From Varanus komodoensis (taxonomy: Eukaryota > Chordata > Lepidosauria > Squamata > Varanidae), in contig NW_025335409.1 in assembly GCF_004798865.1 (NCBI RefSeq), positions 15,313,591 through 15,377,590 of the forward strand: a stretch of DNA of 64,000 nt, written 5' to 3'. The notes beneath the pieces were generated by a model, which saw only the letters and a program-made list of their open reading frames with translations, was not told where the DNA came from and ran no database searches. Made by a program: the position numbers and the translations under genes. This document shows positions 23,540 through 35,253 of the stretch, in pieces. The first letter of the stretch is position 1, and every line of letters starts with the position of its first letter.

Positions 23540-23665
23540 CGCAAGCCCTTGCATTCAAATCCTAGCTGAAGTCAATTATTACAGTGGTACTGGACAAATT
23601 ATTCTCTCTCAACCTCCCATTCTTCATCACTAAAATAAAGATAACAACAATCCATTAAAGAACAG
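23540..23665 (+). repeat. MIR-like SINE remnant
   Basis: The segments cattcaaatcctagc, tggacaaattattctctctc and actaaaataaagataacaac follow the MIR order: B-box-like, core, then 3' end. Very eroded. Confidence 0.4.
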
Positions 23666-23818
23666 TTTTGAACATGGCATAACTGCATACAGCCTGCATA
23701 ACACACTGGTAACCATTGTCCATAGGGCAAATTACATAGGCATAACTATGGCCTACTCATAATTTCTTTCCAAATTTCCTTGGTTCACTATGATCAGCTA
23801 AATGCAGAAATGGCTGCC

Positions 23819-23896
23819 TTCTGGAAATTCCTACCTCAGACTGCAAAAAGCAAACACTGAATCCTGTTAAATTCTGTAACTTGATTGTTTTTTTTT
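23819..23896. repeat. Direct repeat B (pairs with 22613-22690)
   Basis: The second copy of the same sequence about 1.2 kb away, ending in a T15-18 run. No similarity is visible outside the ~70-nt block. Confidence 0.85.
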
Positions 23897-24866
23897 TTTT
23901 TTTGTCTGCCTTGGATTACTATTCTGAAAGGGTTACAACTAAAAATGAATGAATTGTCACTTTGCTGAAGCTCAAGTGCCATGCAAACAGCTAGCAATTC
24001 CAGTGTAAAACCTAGCAAAGTACCATAAAGTAGTCTCAGCTGAAGAAAGATGGTGATGTTGGTAGTGCTAGTGGAACATGCATTGATATGGTACTTTAGA
24101 GAGGTCTGGCTAGGTGTATCCCATGAATTTAAGAAGTGATCAGATTTGTACCAGGACCTACTATGAGAGCAACTACTCTTCCTTCTCTGTCCCTCTGCAT
24201 AGTGATTGGAATGTGATTTGCGATGTTAGAAGGGCTAACAGTTCAGACAGATAAGGGCATGTTATTAATTTGTATTTCAGGCAGAGTTAATGAGTGTAAT
24301 ACAAGACAGACCATTCATAAACACCTTGGGAGAAAGGAAATCAGATAGTTCCCACAGCAGAGCAAAGACACTGAGTAAATTAACCAAACTCTTTCTCCCC
24401 TCCAGGCATGCTAGGGGACTGCGGGACAATGAAGGGAATCAAATTCAATGCTGCCCCACCTCCAGCTTACTTTTAACTACAAAGCCACCCATTTACTGAA
24501 AAATGCCTCTTTGCTGAAAATGGCACACACAATGGGGGGGGGGGGTGTCCATAAACATAGATCACATGAAAATGGAAAAGGCCCTGGGCACTTAGGTGAA
24601 GCAACCTGTGCTCTACAGCAAAGAAGAAAGGTGACATTTTTAAAGAGACCCCAGACAGATTTGCTTTAATGGTGAATGTAACAGTCTGTTCATTTCAGAG
24701 ACTGGTGGAAGGAAAGGCATCCTATCTACACCTGGGTTCTCATTCCGACCTTTTGCCATGAGTTAATGTGTTATGGGTATGGATCCTCCCTGTGTTTTAG
24801 TCCACATTTGAGTTTTCCTCAGGAGGGCCTATATTTCTGACTAACTCAGGGCTTATTTGCAGAGAC

Positions 24867-24986
24867 CAGCCTTCCCCTACCTGCTATTCCCCAGATGTTT
24901 TGGATTTCAACTCCCTTTGGTTCTAGTCAGTTATGCTGAGAGTTGATGTTCAAAGCACCTGGAGGGCACCAGGTCAGGGAAGGTTA
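24867..24986. repeat. Palindromic MITE-like repeat (copy 3)
   Basis: The termini ccagccttcccctacctg and caccaggtcagggaaggtt are inverted repeats, with inner arms ttcaactccctttgg and gagagttgatg. Confidence 0.6.
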
Positions 24987-25434
24987 GTATACAGACAGTG
25001 AAACAATCCTCTGTTGTAAGCTTACATTGCAAAGGTACCAGTAAGTGCAGTTGTGTCTATTCTAATAGCACTGATATAATTAATATGAGGCATCAAAACT
25101 AAACAATACCCATTCTCTTAAATTACATTAATTGAATATATCACATCACAAACTTTAAAATCTCATTGAAATCTTGTTCTCCCCACCCCCACCTTTCATA
25201 CAGAAATCTCTTTCCTGAAATCTGAACTGCTTCCCTATTTCTTCTATGAGCCCAGAAGTCAATCCTCTTCAAAGCAACTCTTGCTTCCTCTGTGAGAAGA
25301 TTAGGGAAAATTCCAGCCACTTGAATTCCAGCTTACAACTCCAACCTGATTCCCATTTGGATGGTAGACATGTGCCTGGGCTGCACCACTCCAGACTGCA
25401 AAGGGAGGGTACACTCAAATGAATATTCTTCCAT

Positions 25435-25455
25435 AAAATAAAATAAAATAAAATC
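25435..25455. repeat. (AAAAT)n microsatellite
   Basis: Four copies of a five-base AAAAT unit. Confidence 0.9.
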
Positions 25456-25774
25456 CCTGCATATACAGAGCTCAATATTAAGAGAAAGGATTCTGGACTA
25501 GCGTATTCTACAGGTATGGGACTTCTTTGTATGGAGCAGTATCCAGCCTTGGGAGCCCCCTCTTGTAGGCCGAAGTGGTACAAACCATACAGACTTCCCA
25601 TCCCTGGAAGTGGTATCAAAAGTAGCTTCCCTCTGGAACAAGTAACTGCTGGGAGTGGGATTTTCTGTTGGGGCTGTAGTGAGAGTGAAGGGCTGAACCT
25701 CTTTTCACTTGTTGTAGTTCCAAATCTTTATCTGCCAGCCCTGCAGCTGGGCTTCTGAAAGTTAAACTAGGGCA

Positions 25775-25830
25775 TGTTTGTTTGTTCGATTCATTGATAT
25801 ACCGCCCAAAAGTACCCACATATTGTCTAG
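25775..25830 (-). repeat. LINE tail remnant with accgccc motif
   Basis: The segment gtttgtttgttcgattcatt then gatataccgcccaaaag is the same 3'-terminal motif type as at 5703-5765. Confidence 0.5.
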
Positions 25831-26057
25831 TTTGGCCTTCATACAGCATGGGCCAGCTTTTCTCAAATGATCCATAACAGTTCATAAGCCTAGCACCAGC
25901 AGTCATTTGATTGAAATAGCAGATGTAAAATTCTCCATTCTAGCACTTTCTTCATTAAATTTGGCCTGAAGCAGGGTGTGTTGAGTCCCAATCTTGTAAC
26001 TTACTATAAGCATACCAAAGCATTCAAAAGGCTGTCCACCTCTCCTCCTCCTCTTCT

Positions 26058-26240
26058 AAACATTTATTTATTATTTCTTAATTAAATGCATATTCTGCTT
26101 TTCTGCCAAAGCAGTGCTCCAGGGGGCCAACAATCATACGAGAATAGATTATAAACAGAATCTTAATTAAAACAGCATTAAAAACAAATCAATCCATAAA
26201 TATTAAAAACCATTAAAAGCACAACAAGAGAAAATAAACA
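26058..26240 (-). repeat. L2-like 3' tail remnant
   Basis: It begins catttatttattatttc, then ctccagggggccaac and an A-rich tract of cattaaaa units. This is the same tail type as 18920-19110. It ends about 250 bp before the BovB insertion at 26487. Confidence 0.55.
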
Positions 26241-26486
26241 TAAGTGCTGCACCACATCGGCTAGCTACATCAAGCTGGCCAGTTCATGTATTCATCTGCT
26301 TGCAGATCATCTTCACAGACCAAGTTACACCCACGAGAATCTTCACAAGAGGCCTTGCTGTCCAAGTCATATTCTGGAGAGTCCCTTCTGGCATCAACAC
26401 AGCCATGGGCCTTCTCTCAGGGGACATCCTCACTCTCCCCTCTGTGACAGCTCAGGCACCAACAATAATTGGCTTCTAATGATGGT

Positions 26487-28712
26487 TAATAAAGACGGAG
26501 AAGCTCTATACAGTCAGTAAAAACTAGACCAGGAGCTGACTGTGGCTCAGATCATGAGCTTCTTGTTGCAAAATTCAGGCTTAAATTGAAGAAAGTAGGG
26601 AAAAGTTCTAGGCCACTCAGGTATGAACTGAACCATATTCCTGAAGAATATACAGTAGAGGTGACAAATAGATTTAAGGAATTAGATCTGATGGAGTGCC
26701 TGAAGAACTATGGATGGAGGTTCGCAACACTGTACAAGAGGTAGCAACTAAAACCATCCCAAAGAAAAAGAAATGCAAGAAAGCAAAATGGCTGTCTGAG
26801 AAAGCATTACAAATAGCTGAGGAAAGAAAGGAAGCAAAAGGCAAGGGAGAAAGAAAAAGATACAGCCAATTGAATGCAGAATTCCAGACTAGCTAGAAGA
26901 GCTAGAAGAGATAAGACTGCCTTCTTAAATTAACAGTGCAAAGAAATAGAAGAAAACAATAGAATAGAGAGGACCAGAGATCTCTTCAAGAAAACTGGAG
27001 ATATGAAGGGAATGTTTCATGCAAAGATGGGCTTGATAAAGGACCAAAATGGCAGAGACCTAACAGAGGCAGAAGAGATTATGAAGAGGTGGCAAGATTA
27101 TACAGAAGAACTATACAAGAAAGCTTAATGGCCCTGATAACCATGATGGGGTGGTCACTGACCTCAAGCCAGACATCCTGGAATGTGAAGTCAAATGAGC
27201 CTTAGGAAGTCTGAGCAACAACCAAGCTAGTGGAGGTGAAAGTATTCCAGCTGAACTATTCAAAATCTTAAAAGACGATGCAGTAAAAGTGCTACACTCA
27301 ATATGCCAGCAAATTTGGAAAACTCAACAGTGGCCACAGGATTGGAAAAGGACAGTTTACATTCCGATCCCAAAGAAGGGCAATGCCAAAGAATGTTCAA
27401 ATTACTGCACCATTACACTCATTTCACATGCTAGCAAAGTTATGCTCAAAATCCTACAAGCTAGGTTTCAGCAGTATGTGGACCGAGAACTACCAGAAGT
27501 ACAGGCAGGGTTTCGAAGAGGGAGAGGAACTAGAGATCAAATTGCCAACATACGCTGGATCATGGAGAAAGCTAGGGAGTACCAGAAAAACATCTACTTC
27601 TGCTTAACTGACTATGCTAAAGCCTTTGATTATGTGGATCACAACAAACTGCGGCAAGTTCTTCAAGAGATGGGAGTACCAGACCATCTTATTTCTCTCT
27701 CGAGAAACCTATATGCGGGTCAAGAAGCAACAGTGAGAACTGGACATGGGACCACTGATTGGTTCAAAATTGAGAAAGGAGTTTGGCAAGGCTGTATACT
27801 GTCGCCCTACCTATTTAACTTATATGCAGAGCACATCACGAGAAAGGCAGGGCTAGATGAATCACCAGTTGGAATTACAATTGCTGGGAGAAATATCAAC
27901 AACCTCAGATATGCAGATGATACCATTCCCATGGCAGAAAGTGATGAGGAACTAAAGAGCCTCTTGATGCAGGTGAAGGAGGGGAGCACAAAAGTTGGCT
28001 TGAAACTCAACATCAAGAAAACGATGATCATGGCATTCGGTTCTCTCACTTCCTGGCAAATAGATGAGGAAGAAATGGAGGTAGTGACAGATTTTATTTT
28101 CCTAGGCTCCAAGATCACCGCAGATGGGGACTGCAGCCAAGAAATTAAAAGATGGTTGCTTCTGGGGAGGAAAGCTATGGCAAATCTAGACAGCATACTA
28201 AAAAGCAGAGACATCACCCTGCCAACAAAAGTGCAAATAGTCAAGGCTATGGTTTTCCCAGTTGCAATGTATGGCTATGAAGGCTGGACCATAAGGAAGG
28301 CTGAGTGTCGAAGAACTGAGGTCTTTGTATTGTGGTGCTGGAGGAGACTCCTGCGAGTTCCTTGGACTGCAAGGCAATCAAACCTGTCAGTCCTAGAGGA
28401 GATCAACCTTGACTGCTCTTTAGAAGGCCAGATACTGAAGATGAAACTCAAATAAATACTTTGGCCACCCAATGAGAAGGAAGGACTCCCTGGAGAAGAG
28501 CCTAATGCTGGGAACAATAGATGGCAAAAGAAGAAGGGGACGGCAGAAAATGAGGTGGCTACATGGAGTCACTGAAGCAGTTGGTGTAAGCTTACGTAAG
28601 TGGACTCCGGGGGATGGTGGAGGACAGGAAGGCCTGGAGGAATGTTGTCCATGGGGTCGTGATGGGTCGGACACGACTTCGCGACTAACAGCAGCAACAA
28701 CGATTAAAACTT
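26487..28712 (+). mobile_element. RTE-BovB LINE, 5'-truncated, RT region open
   Basis: A BovB-clade non-LTR retrotransposon inserted antisense to FRMD4A. Coordinates 27289-28455 hold an uninterrupted 388-codon stretch with RT motifs: AGFRRGRGTRDQI, DYAKAFDYVDH, GVWQGCILSPYLFNLYAEH and the catalytic RYADDT. The C-terminal segment QVKEGSTKVGLKLNIKKT and the zinc-knuckle-like tail region follow. A 4-nt duplication (aata) near 28452 puts a stop before the conserved YFGHPMRRKDSLEK segment, which continues in another frame. Upstream, 26696-26896 is in RT linker sequence with stops after it. The endonuclease half is absent, so this is about 2.2 of an expected ~3.2 kb. The 3' end carries the BovB signature gtcggacacgacttcg and a CAGCAGCAACAA tail. 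Confidence 0.93.
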
Positions 28713-28892
28713 ACTCGTTTATCCTAGCTTTCCCCCAACCTTTAACTTGTCTAAGTATGCAAGCCTTCCCATGTCAATATACTTTTATAATGATGTATCA
28801 TTTTATAATTTATTGTAAACCACTTTTGGATCTTTAAAAGAGGATGTGGCATTTAAATACGCTAAACTTGCTTCTAATTCAATATAATAATA

Positions 28893-29065
28893 ATATTATT
28901 ACACTCCATTTATATGTCACCTTCTTCCTCTTGCAAGGAAGCCATGGTGGTTTACAAGGTTCTCTTCTCATTTTATCCTCATAACAACAACCATGTGAGT
29001 GGCCCAAAGTCAGCCAGTGAGCTCCATGCCAGAGTGGGGACTAATGTAAGTGTAATGGTTGTCCA
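28893..29065 (-). repeat. MIR/CORE-like SINE remnant
   Basis: The plus strand carries attttatcctcataacaaca, tgagtggcccaaagtcagcc and agtgagctccatgcc, then agagtggggac. This is the reverse complement of a MIR-type core (gtgaccttgggc...cacaggg). Confidence 0.6.
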
Positions 29066-29296
29066 AGGCAAGTACCATAAGGTCCAGCAGAGACCCAGTT
29101 CTCTCAAACAGACATAGGGAAATCCATGAAGATCAAGTTTGTGTCCCACATTACCTTTTATGCAGACAGGGGTGCAGGCTGGCACTGCATGCACCATAGT
29201 GAGTTTATGCAAGAGTGAACTGGCCCTGATTTTTTTTTTTTACCAAAAGTTGTTTCATGCATCTCCGCGGCCATTAAACAATCATGGCAAGATCAT

Positions 29297-29480
29297 GTGG
29301 AGGAACTGTAGCTCAGTGGGAGAACCTCTGCATGGCATGCAAGAAGATCCATGCTCAGTCCCCAGCTTCTCCAGGTAGGACTAGGAAGCAATCCTGTCGC
29401 AAGTCCGGGACAACCATCGCCTCTCAGGGTTGACCATACTAAACCAGAAGCGTTCATGGTCTGACCCAGAATAAGTCATC
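29297..29480 (+). repeat. tRNA-derived SINE
   Basis: It starts with a good A box (ctgtagctcagtgggag) and a degenerate B box, then a body ctccaggtaggactagg and a 3' part ggtctgacccagaataag. The same body recurs at 61129-61305. It is not a functional tRNA: the B box and the acceptor arm are lost and the sequence runs on for about 180 nt. Confidence 0.75.
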
Positions 29481-30514
29481 TTCCTAAATTCTTACATCCT
29501 GATCTGGATATGTGGAAAGCCAATCACATGATGGTCTTACATGAGAAACAGAGCTCCCATATCAGCTCATAAGCCATGTTTTTCAGTGGAATGAATTCAC
29601 ATATTCAGATAGCAGCAGAATCAAGTGATGGGAAACAGTATGTGCCTGGAGTGTTCCCAGAGGCACTGTAAGATCTTTCCCTTTATGGTATTTTCCTTTC
29701 TCGAAAGGGATTTATTTCATCATACAGTATAGAGCAGCTGCACATCCTTACGTAATTTAGATCTAACACAGCATTCAGTCTTCTTGCTGCAAGCCAGGGA
29801 GCTGTTCATCTCCCAGTGTGTTACACAGTGTTCTGCACTTGAGATTATTTTGTTTTAAGTAACCAGCAACAGTGTCTTTTTTTCAAAACCCCAGAAGGCC
29901 AAACAACTTGGACAGATGCCATTTCTTCAGCATTGCATCTAACTGTTTTTGTTCTGGTGCCCATGGCACATTTTCAACAAACTTGTATGCCTCTCTGTAA
30001 CCAGCTGGGATCAACAGCACTCTTCCTCCCATCTGATTCAGCTACAAGGGTGCCCTCTTCTGGAGCATATTTTTAAAGCCATTCTATCAATCCTGCTTTA
30101 CTTTAGGTGAGTGCTAGAGTGCTATTTAGCACCCTATTGATACCACTTTGAACAGGAAAAATATTATTCATGCATGAACTCAGCACGCTATGGATCTTGA
30201 AGGTTACAGAGTCCATATCTCTGCTTTCATGCAAATTATCCTCTTCCCAGTCCCACATGATGCTTCTTATAGGTTAGCCTGCATGATCTAGAGTATGCTT
30301 TCCACCTGGTAATCCAAGGTGATGGTATTTTTCCTTGCTTGGAAAAAGCAACTTTTCTGAAACTTCTAACTCAAAGTTTTTCGATGCTATATTTGTTCTC
30401 ATGAGTGTGTGTTGCTCCTTGCATTTCTGAGCAGAATGAGGCCACACATTCATCAGGGAAAGCTGACCCTATAATTTGCTGTCAAATTAGCTTAATTTGC
30501 TTAGGTTAGGATGG

Positions 30515-30610
30515 ATCAGCTTCAGGACTACAAATTCCATAATCCCTGACATTCGTCAGGCTGGCTGAAGCTTGTGGGAATTGTAGTCCCAAACATCTGG
30601 TGGGCACTGA
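30515..30610. repeat. Palindromic MITE-like repeat (copy 4)
   Basis: The arms ggactacaaattccataatc and gggaattgtagtccc are complementary, with acatctggtgggcac at the end. It lies about 240 bp from the exon at 30854. Confidence 0.6.
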
Positions 30611-30853
30611 CTTTTTTTCCTCTTGAATTAGACAGATAGCAGTCATGGGATTTTGAAATGCATAGATGCCATATCCAAGTGCCATGAATCCTAATCATGT
30701 GCTAGTGTGGTGTGATAATGATCCCCCCACTACAATTAGGAACACTGAATGGGGCTACATACATACAAGGGCAAATGTCACAGAACCTCTGGACAAATGG
30801 AACACAAACTTGCTCAATGGCAACACCAAGAGGAAGTCAAAGCAAGGCCATAC

Positions 30854-30938
30854 CTTGTAAATGCAGGACTTTGCATTCAAGAAAAACAATTCAATGGTAG
30901 CATTATCCTTTAGGTAGGATATGCTCTCAATGTAGAAC
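30854..30938 (-). CDS. FRMD4A: FRMD4A coding exon, start of FERM F2 lobe (FYIESISYLKDNATIELFF)
   Basis: The 85-nt exon starts with the single base that completes the Arg codon split by the intron (AG|G), then reads FYIESISYLKDNATIELFF followed by LNAKSCIYK, ending in phase 0. In FERM proteins the R-F-Y segment opens the helical F2 (acyl-CoA-binding-protein-like) lobe. The acceptor is gtttcccttccag. The donor gtatggcc is weaker than the others in this gene, so inclusion of this exon may be the most sensitive to regulation. SISYLKDNATIELFF fits FRMD4A; FRMD4B, as recalled, has SISFLKDKTTVELFF. Two BovB LINEs in opposite orientation flank this exon. Confidence 0.96.
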
Positions 30939-31728
30939 CTGGAAGGGAAACACAAAAATTCCATAAACTTAGCAAAGAAATTTCAGTCAACAAACTTCTA
31001 AGATATTATTATTATTACATGGAACAAATGTGCTCAGTAAAATCTGCAGTGCTGAGACAGAGAGAAAAGGGAATTCTTTGGTCTTTTGTTTTGGTGATTG
31101 TGTTATGACTGTTAGAAAGATATGTGTGTCCCTGAAGACATAATCATTCAGCATTGCTGAATGTGTAAGTCCTCTGCAATATGAAATACATTAATGCTTG
31201 TTTTATTTTCACAGGTTGATATATGGCTCCATAAATATTTTAGGCTGGGATGCTTTTCTTTTTTCCCATTCCCTGTCCTTGACAATTGTGCTGCTTTGCT
31301 TCTTAAGAAACAGCTACATTGCAGCCTGGGAGTAATTGCTTTTGAAATGGCTTTTGGGGGAAAATAATTAAAGAGAGAAATGACCCCTGACTGTGGATGT
31401 AAATGAAAATAGCTAAACCACAGTCAGTGGGGTAGTGAATCTGTGGAGTTCTACATCACTGCACACAACTCCTGATGCAATCCTGCACTTGGCCCATGGA
31501 AAGAGACATTGTTGCATAATGACTATGAGGTGAAGAGGTGAAACACGTTCATAGTCAAAATATCATGCCCAACAAGAACTGCCTAGGGGCCTCTCTCTCA
31601 GCCTCAGCCCCAGAATCTACAGCATGAAAATAATGTTGTTCTACGTAAGTTCTGCTAAAATGTCGGTAATGTTTAAAGGTGGCTCTCAGTAGCATTGTGG
31701 AGAAAGCAGGTCAACGCAGGGTTTAAAG

Positions 31729-31812
31729 CAGCCTTTCCCAGCTTTCTGACCTCCAGATATGTTGGATTACAGTTCAACACAACTGCAGAAAGCACCAGGT
31801 GAGAGAGGGCTG
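31729..31812. repeat. Palindromic MITE-like repeat (copy 5)
   Basis: The termini cagcctttcccagctttc and caccaggtgagagagggctg, with dcctccagatatgttgg-type inner sequence; the centre is shortened. Confidence 0.5.
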
Positions 31813-31917
31813 GCCTAAGGCAATTTAGGGAGGCCTTACTCTGTCATGCCAATGAAGAGACCTGCATCGTCAGAGGTTACAAGATTCATCACTGAGAATT
31901 TCAGGATCTTGATTCTG

Positions 31918-32115
31918 GCTTGTTTTATTTAGTTCTTTATTTATTCCTTCAGCTTCTTATTTGTTTTGTTAAGCCAAGGCAGTTAACACTAAAATTCAGC
32001 ATAAAAGCCAATGAATTCGACTATAATGCAAGTATCAAATACAATACAATAACAAATATGCATACACATTTATTATTTATTTATTATTATTAAATACAAT
32101 GCCGTTTAAAAAATA
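31918..32115 (-). repeat. L2-like 3' tail remnant
   Basis: A T-rich start (tttatttattccttc), ttaagccaaggcagttaac, then A-rich sequence with ttattatttatttattatt. Reverse-complement L2-like tail. Confidence 0.5.
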
Positions 32116-33011
32116 AAGTAACAAATCTTGCAGCCATCTTTTTTTCTATTCACCTGAATGCTTACCAGGACTCAACTGTGTGCCTGCTAAGTTCTTTGAT
32201 AGAACAGTTTAGAATCACCAGAACACAAACCCAGTGAAGTCTTCAATGTCATTGCCCCTCCCACCCTATTTTCATCACTCAGCCACTTTCACCACCGGTC
32301 AGAGCAAATGCTCATTTTCCTGTCCCAGATCAGGAACCATGCAATGGAACCATGGATGGTGCAGGTTGGAGAAGGCACAGCAAGGCCTGTAACCTCCTGG
32401 GTATCTGCTAGTAGTGATAGGAAAATTCTTCTGGAGCACTTGGCCACAAATGCAACATTTGGATATTAATTCCAAATTGGGATAATGTAGCAGTAATGGC
32501 TCTAATCCAGATATATTAGATTGGCTGATTTCTGCTGAAAACATTTGCAAAGGTTATAGTACCACTCATCCAAATAACCTGTTCTTGATCTTCCTTAGAA
32601 GTGACAGGTTACATACACCTCTGTACCTTCAAAGATAAGTAAGTGGGATAAATGTAGCATAAGTGACTGTGAAAGCTTACGTGGAAATACTTTTCAAATT
32701 CCCATATGGACCACAATAACAGCAGGTGGTCCTGGATCAGGCTTCTGTTGCCACCACCCTTCAATATGTGGCTAAGAATTTTGTTTTGCTCTGCAGGGCT
32801 ATTGAAAAGGTTGCTAAGGTAACATGCTCAGTCTCAAGTGTTCCCCAGATGAGAAGTTTAGTGACAACAGTGGTGAATTTCCAACCTCAGTCTGTAATGT
32901 TTGAAAAGTGCAAAACCATAGCATTTGAAAAGTCACCAGAGTGGTAAGTAATTGGCACTATTTAACAAATGGCTATGTGTCCATTTCCTGCACAATCTAG
33001 ATCAGGGTAAC

Positions 33012-33128
33012 CATTATGGTGCTTTCCAGTTGTTTTGGAGTACAACTCCCATAGCACTTTAGCATTAGTAATACTGACTGGCTGATGCTGATGGGAACTG
33101 TAGGATGAAACATGTACAGGGTACCATG
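33012..33128. repeat. Palindromic MITE-like repeat (copy 6)
   Basis: The arms ggagtacaactcccatagc and gatgggaactgtagg are complementary around a central gactggctgatg. Confidence 0.55.
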
Positions 33129-35210
33129 CGGCCTACTCCAAATAGCTGAACAATTTAGATGCTTCTGTCAGTCACCAGAGGGCAGCATTGAATCTCTTAA
33201 ACCTATAACGAAAGCCCACCCAGTTGCTCTTCAAAACTACTCAGTTCATACAAATTAAAGTACTTGGACATTAAAATCTATATGAATAAGAATAAGCATA
33301 CATTCTTGCCTAGCTAAGAGTTTTCACTTGAAGTTTGAGAACTTCAAAGAAACTGTAACTCTCCAGTGATCCGCAAAGCACATTTGCTGGGAAGTTCTTG
33401 GAAAATATGTGTCAGTATAAACAAAAAATGTATACATTTCCATGAAAATAATTATCTTTATTTAAAAAATGTTTATGCTCTGTGAAAAATCTTTGATGGA
33501 AAGTCTTCTTATTGTATACTTGGAAAACTAGAACTTTATTCCCTGTGAATTCAGAGCCTACAGTGAATTAGAACAATGGCTTTCTGTTTTTATTTTGCCC
33601 ATGTTAACATTTTTAAAGCATAAAACTCTCCTTAAGCAGAGCAAAATGTTCTTTTAAGTAGCAACTGCTTACCATACATGAGAAGAAATGATATCTTCTC
33701 ATTGCAATAACTAAACATAACTTCAGTAATTTTTGTGAGAGAACACAGTGCAGAAAAATACACAAAGTTGGACTTGTCTGTAAGCAAGACATCAAAATTG
33801 GAAACTTCAGAGTTTCTTGTGCTTCAAAACTGCCATCTCTGCTGCAGACTCTTATGTGACCTTGAACAGATCTCTATCTGGATACATCCCAAATGCACAC
33901 TGCAAGTGCGGGAAAATACACGCAAACCTCGATAGGTAAGCCTATCAGCATGGGCTTACCGAATTGTACATTAGTGGCTTTGGCTTTGGATTACACAGTA
34001 TCTATCTACAAAGGTCATGCAAGACTGTAAAAACTAATGTAATCTGTATGAATTCCCAAGCAGCCTAAGTAGAATGCAAACAACCTAGACTTCTAACGAT
34101 TAAATAGGAATACATAAGGGGTGAAAGAGAAGGCATTTTCCTGACCACACTGGGTACTTTCAAACAAAGGGCTTCTTGCAATACTGATCAGAAGACATCA
34201 TGCGGCTATTCCATCTTTTCCCCCGATGGTTTTCTGCTATAAGAGAAAAGGTGGAAAAAATGACTGGAAAAATGGGATGGTCATGAAAGCAAGATGGCAT
34301 CATGGAGAACCTCTGTAAAATTCTGGGAATGATGGTGCCATGAAGCTTGTTTTGGGGCACCCAGTGTCCCCTATTAATACTTTGGATGAGTTCCCAGAAA
34401 AATCAGAGCGGGGAAACCCCCTGCTGAGCCTTGCAAAAATCACATGGCCTTCCTAATCTTGCTTTGGGTGTCTCTTCCTGAAGCTCCTTGCTTTTTAGTA
34501 TGCGAGCTTCCCTAATTACCTGACAGCCTTGCTCCCTAACACACAACCCTGTTCCAGTCTTCACCTTTAGACAGACATTTCAGGCTTGCACTCAACTAGC
34601 TTTGGAATGATGCAGTCTATCACTGACACAGCCATGAGAGAGCCTGCCTTGTGTTGCAAGAGCTTGTCACACAAGCATCTCCTGTGCTCATGTTCCACTA
34701 CTGTAATTCTCTATGAAGAATACACACACTACATAGGCAGACTCAACGGACATCTAAAATAGAATTCATGTCTCATTCACAGATGAACACTGAACAAAGC
34801 TCAATGAGGTTGTGTCCACTTTTCCTGTCTGATGTGCATTTCCGTCTGGGGTGTGATGGAGCAAAAAACAACCCCCTTGCTGATATGCTAAGTAATCAGC
34901 TGGAAAGGAATAAGAAAAGCAATAAAGCCATTTCTGCTTCCCCCTCTGAGAGCAGCACTCTTTATATCAATTTTATCATTTAGCGTGACAGTCTTCTGAG
35001 AGCAGAGAAAGTAGGATCCCTCCCATGTTCAGCCCTATTCTCAATCTATCCCAAAATGCTAGCAATCAGAAGTAATCATGAGCAATTTAGCTTTGTTATG
35101 CTGGAGACCAAACCTGAGGAGAATACATCTCCTCTGCTTCTGTCTTTGTCCAAGTGTGTGAGGTCTGATTTTTTCCCCTTTTAATTCTATAGCTGTACCC
35201 TACACTACCA

Positions 35211-35212
<2 letters not shown>

Positions 35213-35252
<40 letters not shown>
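35213..35252. repeat. (GT)n microsatellite
   Basis: About 20 uninterrupted GT dinucleotides. The histidine-threonine-rich open frame on the minus strand here is an artefact of the repeat. Confidence 0.98.

Positions 35253-35253
<1 letters not shown>

Larger units (their letters stand above)
17351..30853 (-). other. FRMD4A: FRMD4A intron between the 30.9- and 17.3-kb exons
   Basis: A 13,503-bp intron in phase 0 (donor gtatggcc, acceptor ttttcttacaag). It contains a CR1 reverse transcriptase fragment (17.5-18.8 kb), an L2 tail (18.9-19.1), palindromic repeats (20.0, 24.9, 30.5), a 70-bp direct repeat pair (22.6 and 23.8), long G or C runs, an L2 tail (26.1), an antisense BovB (26.5-28.7), a MIR-like SINE (28.9) and a tRNA-type SINE (29.3). 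The stretches 20.2-22.6 and 29.5-30.5 kb show no identifiable gene. Confidence 0.85.

Noticed and set aside
29297-29370. Possible tRNA gene (A box present)
   Set aside because: The B box and acceptor stem are not formed and the sequence continues as a SINE body also seen at 61.1 kb.
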